A program made the position numbers and the translations under genes. 64,000 bases of DNA, taken from assembly GCA_026075535.2 (NCBI GenBank), contig AP026550.1:6076001-6140000 (forward strand). The letters run 5' to 3'. The notes under the pieces are model-generated. The model ran no database searches, had not been told where the DNA came from, and saw only the letters and a list, made by a program, of their open reading frames with translations. This DNA is from Tricholoma matsutake (Eukaryota; Basidiomycota; Agaricomycetes; Agaricales; Tricholomataceae). Positions 1-10,993 of this stretch are shown one piece after another. Position 1 is the first letter of the stretch, and each line of letters begins with the position of its first letter.

Positions 1-705
1 GAAAAGAAAAGGCCTCGTGAGGGTGAAGGATCGCCACGTTGGGCTGTGTAATTAGTTTGTCTGCAACCCGTGCCACAGCTCAGCATGAATAGCTTCTAAA
101 AATAGAAAAACGCGCTTGACCATATTCACTTTATTATTGTTTCGAACGGAGTGGAAAATGGGGTATTACTATAAAGCCATGGTGTGTTTGGTGCTGAATA
201 ACGTTGCGATCTATGAACCGTGTACTGTTCGTAGGCATGGTCCTCTCTCTCTTTGGGGGTGGAAGGACGATGACGATCGAATCCTGCCCTAACAATAGTA
301 TAGGGCCGACTGTACACTCACCACAAGGGTTCACCTGTCCCTACATCGCGTCGTTTCGTAACAGCGCAGGTGCTACGACGGCGCACATTTGTTTTGAAGA
401 AAATTGGAGGTCTGCAGAGTTTAAATGCATGTAAGTTGTGACCAAATTTTTGGTTCAGATGCTGATAGAAGAGTTTTTAAGATATTCGAGTGAGGGATAT
501 ACGAATACGTATGGAGAAGTGGTGGCGGGTCGTGAGATTGGGCAATGTTTATACATGGTATGTTATTATAAGGTGCGCTGGTAGCTGAAGATAACTAATA
601 ACTTTTAAATAATAGGATGGAGGACGTGTGATTCGAGTTGATAAATATGGAACAGAGATGGATGGGGAGTGTCCTGCTATAGCATAACAAAAGCAAACAA
701 AGGCA
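1..705. other. No gene recognised
   Basis: I see no convincing coding region here. Short ORFs on both strands (for example 204-434) have no recognisable domain, no splice partners and no family resemblance. The 3' end probably serves as the promoter and 5' UTR of the gene starting at 706. Confidence 0.5.
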
Positions 706-2790
706 ATGGTTGTTCCTTGCAAACGATTATCTGTTTTGTTATTCTGTTTGCTTACCTTCTACGCTTTCTTCTCTTACAATGATTCTATACAAACACCTCT
801 CCCCCTACAAGCCTTCTATCAAAATCGCATCTTACCCACTTACAATATTCACCTCCACTCACACCTTCTCCCGATCATAAATCAATACAACTCTCTATAT
901 TCTACTGCCCACTCTCTCTACACACGCGCAGAACCCCACATTCTACATTCCACACGTATTTCCAAGTTCTATGTTGTCAGAGCCTACAACCACTCAAAAC
1001 CACACCTCCAAAGAGCCTACGTATATTCTAAACCCCACATCGTCGCTCTCCGCAATCGTGTGCGCAGAACAACAAAGAGGATCTTGCGTAGGGTAGGTGA
1101 TGCGCGTAGGTTGTATGTTGATGTCCATGTCAAGAGGGTGTGGGAGAAGATTGCGGAGCGCGAGACGGAGACAAAGACAAAGACGCGATCCAACATTGTC
1201 ATCAGTGTCACCCACACCCACACCCAGAACAACCTCGAGGTGGATGCAGAAACCGCCTCTGCCTCTTCCGTCATCATCAACTCCGCACATGGAATCGCTC
1301 AATCAAGTATCATAAGCCAACTTGTCTCGTTCGCTGACCAAACACAGTCCCCACCTACGCAGTTGGAGCTGGAGTACCAATATCCTCTACCATCCGTGTC
1401 ATCGTCACCGTCAGACACTAAATTCCCGCACGCATCAGATGCCAGTAACACCCAACTCTCGCCCGTACCAGAAAATACTACTACCACTACTACTACAACT
1501 ACCACCACTACCCTCGCCCCACTTCCCATCTCGTTCCAACCCCAACACCCAGACGCAATCACCCTCTCCCAAACCGACGAACAAGAAGTAGACGAATTTC
1601 TCAAACAACTCGGACTAGATGAGAAACTCGCCACCACCACCCCCGCTTCAGATTCCTCCGCTTCTCCCACCACCGCCACCCCCTCCGGATCCCAAGATCC
1701 CTCCCAAGATACCGCCGCTGCCCGCCTCCAAGAAACAGCCTCCAAGCGCCAAGCCATCGTCTCACGACACGAAAACTGGCAAGCCGAGCTAGACCGTGCC
1801 GTTCTAGAGGCCGAGACCCGCGTCAAGGGTGTGTTGAGCGGGATGCGCGCTGGCGCTGCTAGGGAGTTGGAAGCGACGTATGGAGTGGATTTGTTGAAGA
1901 GGGTGGAGGAAGAAGGGGGGAGGTTGGTTAGAGGTTTGGAAGCGTATGTGGGGAGGGTGAGGAAGGGGAAGGGTGTTGGTGTGGGGGGGAAAGAGAGGTG
2001 GGAGAAGGTGCTTGCGAGGGTTGAAGAAAAGTTTGCGGAGATGGTGGATGGGGTGGTGAGGGAGATGAGAGAGTGGTATGTTGGTGTTAGGGAGCGTGAG
2101 CAAGGGGAGGTGAGGTTTTTTGTTTTTGCTGATACTTATTTGATACACGTCTCACATATGCGCACACGCATATAGATCCAACGCGCAAGCGCAGAAGTGA
2201 GATCCTTGGCTGAAAAAGCGCAAGCCGACATCGGACTCGACTATGCATGGCTCGACGACGTGACGTACAACGATTGGCAGCGGTATCACGATCTCATGCG
2301 GAGTAAGTCTTTTCTCTTCTCTTTCTTATTCTTATAACAAACTAACAAACTAACCACTACAGCCTCGGAATCATTCACGGCACACATCCAAAAACTGCTC
2401 ACGGGTGAAGGAGAGATGAAGGATGGGTTGGTGGAGGCGCTGGAGAAGTTGCAGGTTGAGTTGGAGGATGTGGTGGATGGGTTTATGGTTGCTGTTGCGA
2501 GGGTTTGGAGGGGTTTGGAGGGGGAGGGGAAGGTTGGTGGAGAAAGTAATGGGGAGAAGCAGGGTGTGAGTGTCGGTGACGGTGTGGAGACCGAAACCGA
2601 AACCGAAACCGAAACCGAAAAAGAAGAGTCACCGACAGTGTCGATCTTACCGATCGACCCTGATCCTCAGGCTGGGCTTCAACCTGAACCTGAACGTGTG
2701 GATAAAGAATATATTTTCGTGGGGAGGAATAAAGAGGAGGTGGAGCGGAGGTTGAAAGAGGTTGAGAGGAGGGATAGGGGGGAGTTGTAG
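706..2790 (+). CDS. Conserved Agaricomycete coiled-coil protein of unknown function
   Basis: Three exons, 706-2109, 2176-2302 and 2363-2790, join in frame across introns of 66 and 60 nt (GTGAGG..TAG, GTAAGT..CAG) into 652 residues. The N-terminus (about residues 5-25) is hydrophobic and could be a signal peptide or anchor. It is followed by a Tyr/His-rich stretch, a basic segment near residue 120, a Ser/Thr-rich middle with a run of threonines, and a long acidic and basic coiled-coil half. The best conserved block is at the exon 2 start and reads LDYAWLDDVTYNDWQRYHDL. I recall similar proteins in mushroom genomes carrying the label 'transcription factor hoxa13', but no homeodomain is present, so I would not use that name. 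Function unknown. Confidence 0.8.
2591..2620 (+). repeat. GAAACC hexanucleotide repeat inside a coding exon
   Basis: Tandem copies of a GAAACC-type hexamer encode alternating Glu-Thr in the third exon of the preceding gene. Unit length is a multiple of three, so copy-number change would leave the frame intact. Confidence 0.75.
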
Positions 2791-3280
2791 AATTATTGAG
2801 ATTTACGATCGAGTTATATTTCATTTCTGTTATATTTGCTGTTAAAGTACGTTGCTACATACATTAGTTTCGAGTTGTTGTAATGATGGTCTACTTTTGC
2901 GAATAGCGGAAATGGAGGCGCGGTGGTGGTTTCGGTTAGCTCTCTTATCCACGCTGATTACCACATGTGAGGAGGAATCTACGCTGTTAATACGCCTCAA
3001 GTTGCGCCCTTCGATGCGGTGTGCTACTGGTTATTATTAGGACATTTTGTGATGCGTACCATTTCCCCTTCTCTCGTTCGTACTTCCTACACTGCCAAAA
3101 AATCAAGTTAGTTGTCGCCAAATGCAATTATGAATATGCTTGTCGATATAATCGGCTCACAAATATCTTCTTTCCAGGGTTTCATGAAAGGAACGCTCTT
3201 AATCAAACATACACTCACAAAAAAAAAAAAAATACATAGAGCGACAAAGTTCCAAAGTCAATCAGTCATAAATAACACAA
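2791..3280. other. Intergenic, convergent 3' ends
   Basis: This lies between the stop of the gene on the left and the stop of the minus-strand Mpo1-like gene. It contains a poly-A run near 3222-3233 and no supported coding region. Confidence 0.5.
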
Positions 3281-4110
3281 TCATGAATCCAGAGTCGCCT
3301 GTGCGCCCCGTTTCTTATCTCCTTCAGCCTTCCTAATCTTCGAAATTTCCTTTCCTATCTCGTTGTTGATGCGTTTATGCATCTCAGGATTATATCCAAA
3401 CGCGAAGAGAAGCTCCAAGTGCACAAAGAACGGGGCGAGAACAACACCTGCAGCCCAGAAATTAGCCCTGAGACAGGGGGTGAATAATGGGGTTGGGTGG
3501 TCGTTTACCGTAGAGTAGATTATCCGTGAGCGCTGGAGCGCGCTTTTCGATGAAACCGTGCCCGCAAAATTGAGCGATCCAGGATACGCAGTGGAGGATG
3601 ACGACATGGAGAAACCCATCGATGTGCCTTGAATAGGCAGTTGCCGTTAAAAGAGACAGAATTAATTGGGGTGCGTAGAGTAGCTAAGTTAGGCAGATCA
3701 GCAAATACCGACAGGCAGTGGGAAGTATAAATCACGCACAGCACCGACTGGTTCTAGAATAAGGTAGTACGCAAAAAATAACCCAGTGATAAGCGCTGGC
3801 CAGTTCAACTCAAAGTGAAGGTGATAGCTGAGGATATATTGGACCCCTGGTACGAATGATGGTACTGGTGCTAGTGTACCAAGCACTTGAGCCGTCCTGA
3901 AGTGTGCTGCATTAGCGTGTACAAACCAGAGATGAATATAGTTATTCACCATACAATAATTGGTATACAGATCATGTGTATAAGTACATTTAGACGACGA
4001 GTATGATGGGCACCGTAAAATGCCAGCTGCGCGTTGGTGAGTGGGATAAGGAAGATCAGTGCTTCGAATGTACTCACTTGTTTGTCAACGTCGAAAATCT
4101 GAGACGACAT
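3281..4110 (-). CDS. Mpo1/YGL010w-like (DUF962) ER membrane dioxygenase
   Basis: Five exons on the minus strand (4110-4078, 4026-3950, 3896-3740, 3683-3509, 3447-3281) splice into 202 residues with every phase agreeing. The product begins MSSQIFDVDKQLAFYGAHHT and keeps family blocks: NVLIH, a hydrophobic LLEPVGALLYAPQ segment, SWIAQFCGHGFIEKRAP and VVLAPFFVHLELLF, with their conserved histidines. Yeast Mpo1 is an Fe(II)-dependent dioxygenase that alpha-oxidises 2-hydroxy fatty acids during phytosphingosine breakdown in the ER membrane; the same role is inferred here. Length is close to the yeast protein with a slightly longer C-terminus. The donor of the third intron is the GTGCGT at 3739, since it alone restores the family sequence. 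Introns are 51-61 nt. Confidence 0.9.
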
Positions 4111-5658
4111 GGCAGTGGCAAGAGATGAAGCGACGATGAGGAGGTAAGGACGATCAGTTGGTTTCTATGTTATGTTCATAAAATAAGCAATGCATAGGGG
4201 CTCTTCAAGTAACTTGTTCCTGGCGTGTGATCCGCCATCCATACCCCTCACGTTTTGTATTTCACATATTGCTCGCGTGATGTATGTCGAAGCCATACCA
4301 AGTGACTCGTCGATGTCTTGGCGTCCGCTGTCGACGAGAGAGGGGATTTCACAGTAGCAGTATGTAAACAGACAGATACTGTCAAGGTACATGAGGTAAG
4401 ACTTTTAACATGTTCAACAGAAAGAACATACCACGGTCGACGTCGCTAGACGTACTTACAAACGAGTCACTTGCAGAAACGGCGAGGTGCCAGGCACAGG
4501 CTAAGCGGATGTGATCATGTGACGTAAGATAGGAGTTTAAAAAGTTTGGAAAAAAGATGAGGAAACAATACCACGTGCCGCAGTTAAAAGATCTATTTTT
4601 GATCATCCCAAAATCGGTGGATTACCATATTAAGACACATAACTTACTATATTAGGACAGTATAATTATGTAATATGTCAGCATCAAATGACGATGTTTC
4701 GCTCGAAATTGGGCTTGGCTTTTAACAAATATATGTGTTACCACTTTCAGGTTGTGCTAAGATCCATTACGTCAGGTCTACTGGTTTTGGGCGATATTGT
4801 ATCAATCAAGTAATCAGAAATGGACAAGAAATGGACATCGTTCTGCACCAATTTTGACGAAATTTTATTTTTTCGCCACCCAAAACTTAGGTGACCCACG
4901 AAAGCATTTTGGTCAAATAAATAAGAAAAAGGATCAGAACTTCGGGCCGAGTTTCCGTTGTGCAAAAGCAGCGGTGAATAGAACCCGCTCCAGAGCAATG
5001 ACTATAGCAATGATTGGTATGATAAATCACGAACATGATACGTCCGGGTCTTGGCTTGTCTCGGCCTGTTTCGGCCTTGGGCCCTTGCTCTCGCATGTTT
5101 TAACACAAGGGGCGGGGCGAATAACATCGTTTTTTTTTTCACGGCTCTTCCAAGGCTCTTCCCTTCCTTCTTTATGCGTTGATCACGTGTGCGCGTTGTT
5201 TCGTGATTATATTGAATTTGATCCTTTCCAGCGGACTGTATCACCACACTTCATATTTGACCCCTCCCAGTCCTCTCGACTGTGGCTGATTGGATGGGAT
5301 TGATCCGGTCCGATGACTGCGGGGCAGCCTTGACCAGTACTCTAAGTACTCCTGAAGTCGAGGGATAAAATGGATAACATGCTTTAATGGGTATTTCTAG
5401 GACCACTGACAAATTATCACAGAAGAGCGTTTTGTAAACAGTTGCCCCACCAACTTCTCAGAAAGTGTCGAGCAATTCGAGTACCATACTCATGAATAAT
5501 TCTAAGCAGCATTCCTGACAAGGAATTTATTCTAATTAATCGAGTGAATGGAATTTAAACTAAAAACCTTTGCATAATACATATGAGACACAGATACAAA
5601 TACAATTGCTTAACTTAATGCCCTCAATCACTATATTGGATCCAGCTTACCTGAAGAT
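4111..5658. other. No supported gene; minus-strand ORF fragments
   Basis: Minus-strand ORFs at 4165-4392 and 4382-4606 hold hydrophobic, cysteine-containing stretches that could be pieces of a membrane protein, but I could not splice them into a recognisable family. The rest, including a T-run near 5130, is A/T-rich and without a coding signal I trust. Confidence 0.35.
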
Positions 5659-8123
5659 CTACTCGTAGACCTTGAATAACCTCGATCTTGTTCTCTTCGT
5701 GTTCGGCGCGGTCGTGGCCTTGGGAGCAACCACAGAGGCAGGTGCAGGTGCAGGTGCCGGCTTGGGTTTGGCTCCGACAGCTTTAGCGGGAGCTGCACTG
5801 GAAGAGGCAGCAAAAGGAGTCGATGTAGTGGGTACGGTGCTATTACTAGGCGCAGATGTTCCCTTGACGTATGCAGTCGCCACTGCTACAGCACATGGGC
5901 CATCGTCTGTCCAGTCGCCTGCTGCACCTGAACGAATCAATCAGTTGGTGATGAGCACAGTACATTTGATGAGTATGAGCATACCTCCAGGCACGTCTGG
6001 GATATGACAGCAACATCGTTTACTAGGAGTGATCATGATGGCTGCTCGATTTATTACGTACCTGCTTCAGACCACCATTTGGCTGTCCATAAATGCCCTC
6101 TATACACATGGTCAGCACACGGCTCTACAGTGTCAGGGCAAGGATGCATACCCGTAGGTTACTTGCGAGCCACCGGTATACTGATTGGAAACAGATCATC
6201 GAGAGTTAGTCTACCGACTCATACACCCGGATGAATGTAAAGACAAACCGCGACAGTGGATGACCAAGGAGCAACTCCCGCACAGTTCACAGTGCCACCC
6301 GCTGTCGTTGTCGTCGTTGATGTTGACGATGAGGGAGGAGGTGCGGAAGAAGTAGTCGTCGTCGTGGTCGATGGTGATGTGGTGACTGTTCCTCCACTCG
6401 TACCAGGGCCCATAGCATTCTTAGCGGCTATATCATACCGTCCATTAGCTGATCAAACCAAGCCATCGTTCACCTCAGTATTCAACCATGCAACTATGGA
6501 GAATACACGAACCGTAAGCCTGGGACGCGTCCCAAAGCATTATTCCACCAAAGGACGAATACTGAGCACGCGTCTGTTGAGCGAGGTTTCCAAGCGTAGT
6601 AGCGTCGACATATCCTGATCCTGCTGCAGTGGACGAGGCAGGTGCGCCGATGTAGATCTTGACGTTGGGATTGGGCGAGACTGTCTTTGCCCAGTTGTCC
6701 CTGTGATGTGAGCATTAGGACAGCAGAACTGCTTCTGGTATGAGACTCAAACCATGTGCCGAAATTGAAGGACTTGTGAGGATTAAGAGTTATCGTCATT
6801 GTTAGTGCAACAGGTGGGATGACACTTCACTCACGCTAGGGTTATTGAGACCGCAGTAGTTGTTGTACTGTAAGGCCGTAACCGTTGTCAGGATTGGAAG
6901 TCAATGCGGGGGTGTTCTACTTACACTACATGCTATGTTCAAGTGACAGCTCTACGACGAGTGAAAAACGAAACTCACACTGGAAAGAGGAAGATGCGAT
7001 ATAATGATCAGAAATTGTGACAGTCGCGTCGATACTTTAGAACTCACACTAGCAATCGAGAATTTCAGCAGGAAAGATTAATAAAAGTCAGTAAGCATAC
7101 CTGAACATAGATAGCATCGAATGGGACGGCGTTGATAATTGGGCCCATGTATGCATCCGGGTAGGGACATTGCGGTGCACCCGTGACATAGTACCTGAAT
7201 CAAAAGGATGAACAAACAGCATACACAAATGAAATATAGGCCGACGGTTTGCTCGCTCCGTTGAAATGCGTTCGAAGCTGAGTTACGAAAGCGGCAAAGC
7301 CCGTGCTCCCGCCGCCTTCGATGTCCAAATCCACCCTAGATGACACATGGTTTGAGAACTTCATGCACGTTGCGAAGAGTAGCTCATACACACCCATCAA
7401 GGACGGCATTGCCGAAAGGACGCGTGGAACTTGATCCACCAAGGAACAAATTCCAAATCGTATCCGCAAACGCTATTCCTTGAGCATCGGAGCTGAAACT
7501 TGCAGCACCAGATGCACCTCCGAGACTGATTGTGATTATCTTGCCCGCAGCCTGACACGTTTGGATGTCAGTTGCAAGGAACTGGCAGTTGGCAAGATTG
7601 GTCCCAGGAAAGACACCTGTGCTGGAGCTGCAGATCTGTCGAAGTGATGAGATCTACATATGCTATAAGAGCAAAGTAATAGTTACGTTGGAAAAATTGA
7701 TCTCTGGGTCCCCTCCAGTGGAGAAAAATACATTGAGGAACGCAAGAGGGATAGCATTGATGATGTTGTCCTGGATGATGATGGATTTAGATTAAAACTA
7801 TTCGATATCGTATGACGAAGGAGCATGAACCTGGCAATATGTCGACAGGGTCTTCTGCCAATTGGCCGTGTCAGAGCTATGTGTCGCACCGTAGGAGTTT
7901 TGTCCCCAATAGCTGCACAAAATCAATGTCAGCCACGGAACCGACTTTAAGATAACATTCATACACTGCCATCTGGATGACGTGCAATTATTAGAACTCA
8001 TTCTCGAGTAAAACATGTACGAACGTTGTCATTCCTGGTGGGATCAAACCCTGCGGCTTGGAGGATGACACTAGAGGCGACGAGCACTGCAAAGAACACA
8101 GAATGGCGGTGAAGGAAGACCAT
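5659..8123 (-). CDS. Secreted GH18 class III endochitinase with C-terminal chitin-binding module
   Basis: The model has 18 exons and 496 residues: 8123-8025, 7972-7965, 7912-7831, 7770-7687, 7635-7394, 7335-7246, 7194-7101, 7048, 6979, 6925, 6867-6835, 6772-6753, 6700-6513, 6448-6249, 6180-6152, 6099-6062, 5996-5985, 5927-5659. A signal peptide (about residues 1-24) precedes the GH18 barrel, which has VYWGQNSYG, SLGG and the catalytic DGVDLDIE with acid Glu178. A Ser/Thr/Pro linker (about 325-365) leads to a CBM5/12-type module containing APWSSTVAVY and GGHLWTAKWWSEAD. A basic Ala/Pro/Lys-rich tail of about 70 residues follows. The enzyme should hydrolyse chitin beta-1,4 bonds outside the cell or in the wall. 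Exons of 8, 12 and 20 nt, plus three of a single nucleotide, are needed to keep the family sequence. Confidence 0.9.
6868..7100 (-). other. Intron cluster with three candidate 1-nt exons
   Basis: On the minus strand, exon 7 of the chitinase ends at 7101 (..IYVQ) and the next clear exon starts at 6867 (YNNYCG..). The family has Phe between them (QFYNNY). In the gap, AG-T-GTGAGT occurs at 7048 and 6979, and AG-T-GTAAGT at 6925. Splicing at all of them gives introns of 52, 68, 53 and 57 nt, each normal for this gene, and three single T exons that make one TTT codon. Nested (stwintron-like) excision would be an alternative reading of the same signals. Confidence 0.65.
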
Positions 8124-9073
8124 TTCGATCCAGTGAGAAGGGGGAAGATGGAGAGCCGACAGAGTACAGATAGTAATTTTTGACTCCTTATATCTGTCCT
8201 CTGAAGCAGCTCAAAAGGATCCAGTTCATCTAATGTGACTTAAAGAAGGATGGTCTACAAGAGCTTCATGAGTTCATCTAAAAGAGTCGTCGATAGTTCG
8301 TGTGGCTGACAGTCAGATGGTGCAAGTTCAGTATGGATTACAAGGCGGATGTACCGACAAGCAGGTTGGGCAGATTACGGAATGCTGCAAGATATGTCAA
8401 AGACATGATCTCCGCACGCGTGAAGACAGAGCAGAGACAAAAGTCTGTTGAGGCCTTGTATGTGGCATGAGGGCTGACAAAGATTTGGAAAGCAGGAGTG
8501 ACATGATTTACGCACGGTCTCAAAAAAGAACGTGTGGATACCGAACCTTACCACGGCGTGAAATCAATACTGGGGGTAGTACCTTTCCCCAGTAAGTTTG
8601 GCGACATACGGCAAGGTACGACATTTGCATCCGCGTCGCAACATAGACGCGGTATGTGCTCGTGAACTGAAGGATGCAATATAGCAAGATGAGAAAGGCA
8701 GATAAGAAGATCAAGGTCCGCATAGTGACGCCGCAAGATACAGCAGTAGCTGCAGATTGGGCAGCCTCGTGAGTACCTACTGTTTGCTGCTAAGAGTCCG
8801 CTGTGTGCTCGATAAGGACGAGCAAACCATGTGATATCGGCTCCGAAATCCGAAGGCTAGCATCGATGTCTGCTAAAGACAAGAGATCTGTGTCTAACAG
8901 GGCCTCCAATGGCGTCTGGTCAAGGGGGGCGTCCTCAGGTCTTCCAGTTGAAGTCCGTCGGAAGTTTTCCTGTTAAATAGGCCCCCGGCTTATGGGTTTC
9001 CGTAAATCAGACCTGAATCTTCAATGAATCTTACAACCCTAAAGTATGGCCTGGGTATGTCATCCGCATAAGT
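8124..9073. other. Upstream of chitinase; possible membrane-protein ORF
   Basis: A minus-strand ORF at 8520-8723 starts with a strong hydrophobic segment (FLSAFLILLYCILQF) and may be an exon of a small membrane protein, but I found no family and no reliable splice partners. The remainder shows no gene and includes the likely chitinase promoter. Confidence 0.3.
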
Positions 9074-10993
9074 CTATTTGCCAGGCTTGGCACAAGGAAT
9101 CAGGAATGTCGGGAATATGGACCCCACGAGAATTCTAGATAGGCATCGATTGCACAAGCGTTTAAAAGTTAATCCTGAGGAGTTTGACTCGAGTACACCA
9201 ACGAGATTTCGGTTGAAGACAGAGATAGAGTGGAGTTCAAGCGCTGACCATTGAGCCCATGCGAACTTATAAGTTGATCTGACTATCAGTTGAAGATGTT
9301 TGGGCACACTCGGATACAAGTACTCAGAGAGCAATACAGGTGTAGTGTGCGCATTTTGAGTCGTCATGGCTGTGGACATATTGATGTCGAGCTGGGAGGG
9401 AGGATGAACACAAAGCGCCATCTGTCTATAGATGGGAGATCTAGACGTGTCGCAAGGTCAACGAGCCCAGGTTTGTGTTTCTTCACCGATCGAAAATTGA
9501 GATATGTTGAGAGGTCCGTTCAGCAAGATGAATCAATCAATTACTCAATTCCGGCACATAGAAGACATCGGATTGGATGGACGACGAGCCAAATGCTTCC
9601 GGCAATTTGTTACGAAGGAGAGCATGACTCGAGTACCACGGGGGCCGGGGGTTCTTCTGGCTCGAGGGTAGGTGCACATCGGAATAAGGTCTAGTTCCAT
9701 CCCATCCTGGAGCTGCAGCCTCGAAGACAATACCAGCTACCCGCCTCAAATCAGGTACCTTCGCGAAATACGTGCATAAGCGTATTTGTTCTAGTTTTCG
9801 AAATTGGCTCGCGAGTCTCGACTGGATGCCAGCGGATGGATGGGGTGATGGTTTCACACCGGGTAGACTTCCCACAATCTCCCGATCCTCGTGGCTGATG
9901 AGACAGAGATAGCATCCAGAGAAAGATAAGAGGCGTCTTTGAATAGTTGTTTAAGTCTATCGGATGCAAAGTTTGGAATTGCCTTTCGAACGTAGTCTTC
10001 ATATTGTACCAATTGAAGTGATTCGAGAAAATAGTCGATGCATAACCGAGGTGTCGGGCCAAATCGATCGTATATGTGATATGTTCATGGTCTGACATGA
10101 GCGCGAATGATGCTGTAACAGGCAAGGGAGTCATGCATAGCTGATCTCCGTTCTCGTCCACGGGTTCATGATGACAGTAATATCACGGATGGTCTTATGC
10201 AAACGCGACAACCGTTTCTTGCGTGGAGGGGTGGAGTATACGATGAAAAGGCGCGTATCGTGCGGAACAAGATGGGGTGGAACGCCCTCGCTGGCCTCAT
10301 CGGAGTCCAATGTAAGGAAGAAGACTTGAAACCTGGAGGAGCTTCATAGATGCCTTTTTCAAAAAACAGATAACAAGACTGAAGTAGATACCAGACGACT
10401 GGCTTCCTTCCTGCAAGGCGTCGGCGTAACGCATAACACACCAGACGCTCTTCCCTTTTCACATAGTTGGTACTAGTCTGATGAAGCGACAAGGGGAACT
10501 CACCGATACCCGGTTCTCCCGTGAGGATAGCCCCGATCCTCTGGAATATTGAGGCTGTTGTTACGTCTCTCAAGGAATCAAGGGAGTTGTATACCCGAAT
10601 GTAATCGGCACGGATCCAAATCTTTGATAATTCGAGACCCTCAACGTCGATATTGAAGGCATAGCAGCCTGGAATGATATTGTCGTCGACGTCATCCACA
10701 TCCACGTCCACACCCATGGGCTGGTCTTCGCCTCACCTCCTACGGCAGAAATGGAAGGTTAGCCGTTTCTCCACTTCCTGCTCCTCATCGACCATACTCG
10801 TTCCCAAAACTTGACGTGCAGTTGAGCCAAGCGTTCATCAATGGCGAATTTCAACCATGGCGCAGGCGGTCTGACGCGGACGACAGAGGGGAAGTCTGAT
10901 CTGGAGTCCTGTGTGGACATGAGGATGAGACAAGTGTTCCGCCGACGCGCCGGCCCGATTCCTAGGTGATTCTCGTCGTCGTTCTCAGCCAAT
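9074..10993 (-). pseudogene. Crinkler-like Agaricomycete P-loop NTPase, decayed
   Basis: Pieces of one family run down the minus strand in the right order: an N-terminal block (10992-10759), then IWIRADYIRVYNSL and a P-loop GEPGIGKS split by an intron (about 10620-10420), ALRRRLAGRKPVVWY, DSDEASEGVPPHL, TIRDITVIMNPWTR (about 10170), FGPTPRLCIDYFLE (about 10050), LRRVAGIVFEAAAPGW (about 9730) and RWRFVFILPPSS (about 9420). I recall this layout from large Agaricomycete families annotated as Crinkler-type or P-loop NTPases. The reading frame is broken: one G is missing after the P-loop (GTCTGG then TGTGTT), the frame changes again near 10320, and a TGA sits where the family has Trp in the C-terminal PQP block. 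I therefore call it a pseudogene; function of intact members is unknown. Confidence 0.7.

Noticed and set aside
1299..1826. 175-residue minus-strand ORF with a poly-Val run
   Set aside because: Mirror of the Thr/Ser-rich exon of the gene at 706-2790; poly-Val comes from complementing the ACT/ACC repeat.
706..2790. Naming this protein a homeobox transcription factor
   Set aside because: No homeodomain helix or WFQNR-type motif is present; the label I recall appears to be a propagated annotation.
6868..7100. One 233-nt intron in the chitinase
   Set aside because: It would remove the conserved Phe of QFYNN, and the interval holds three perfect AG-T-GT junctions at normal intron spacing. Kept only as the null hypothesis.
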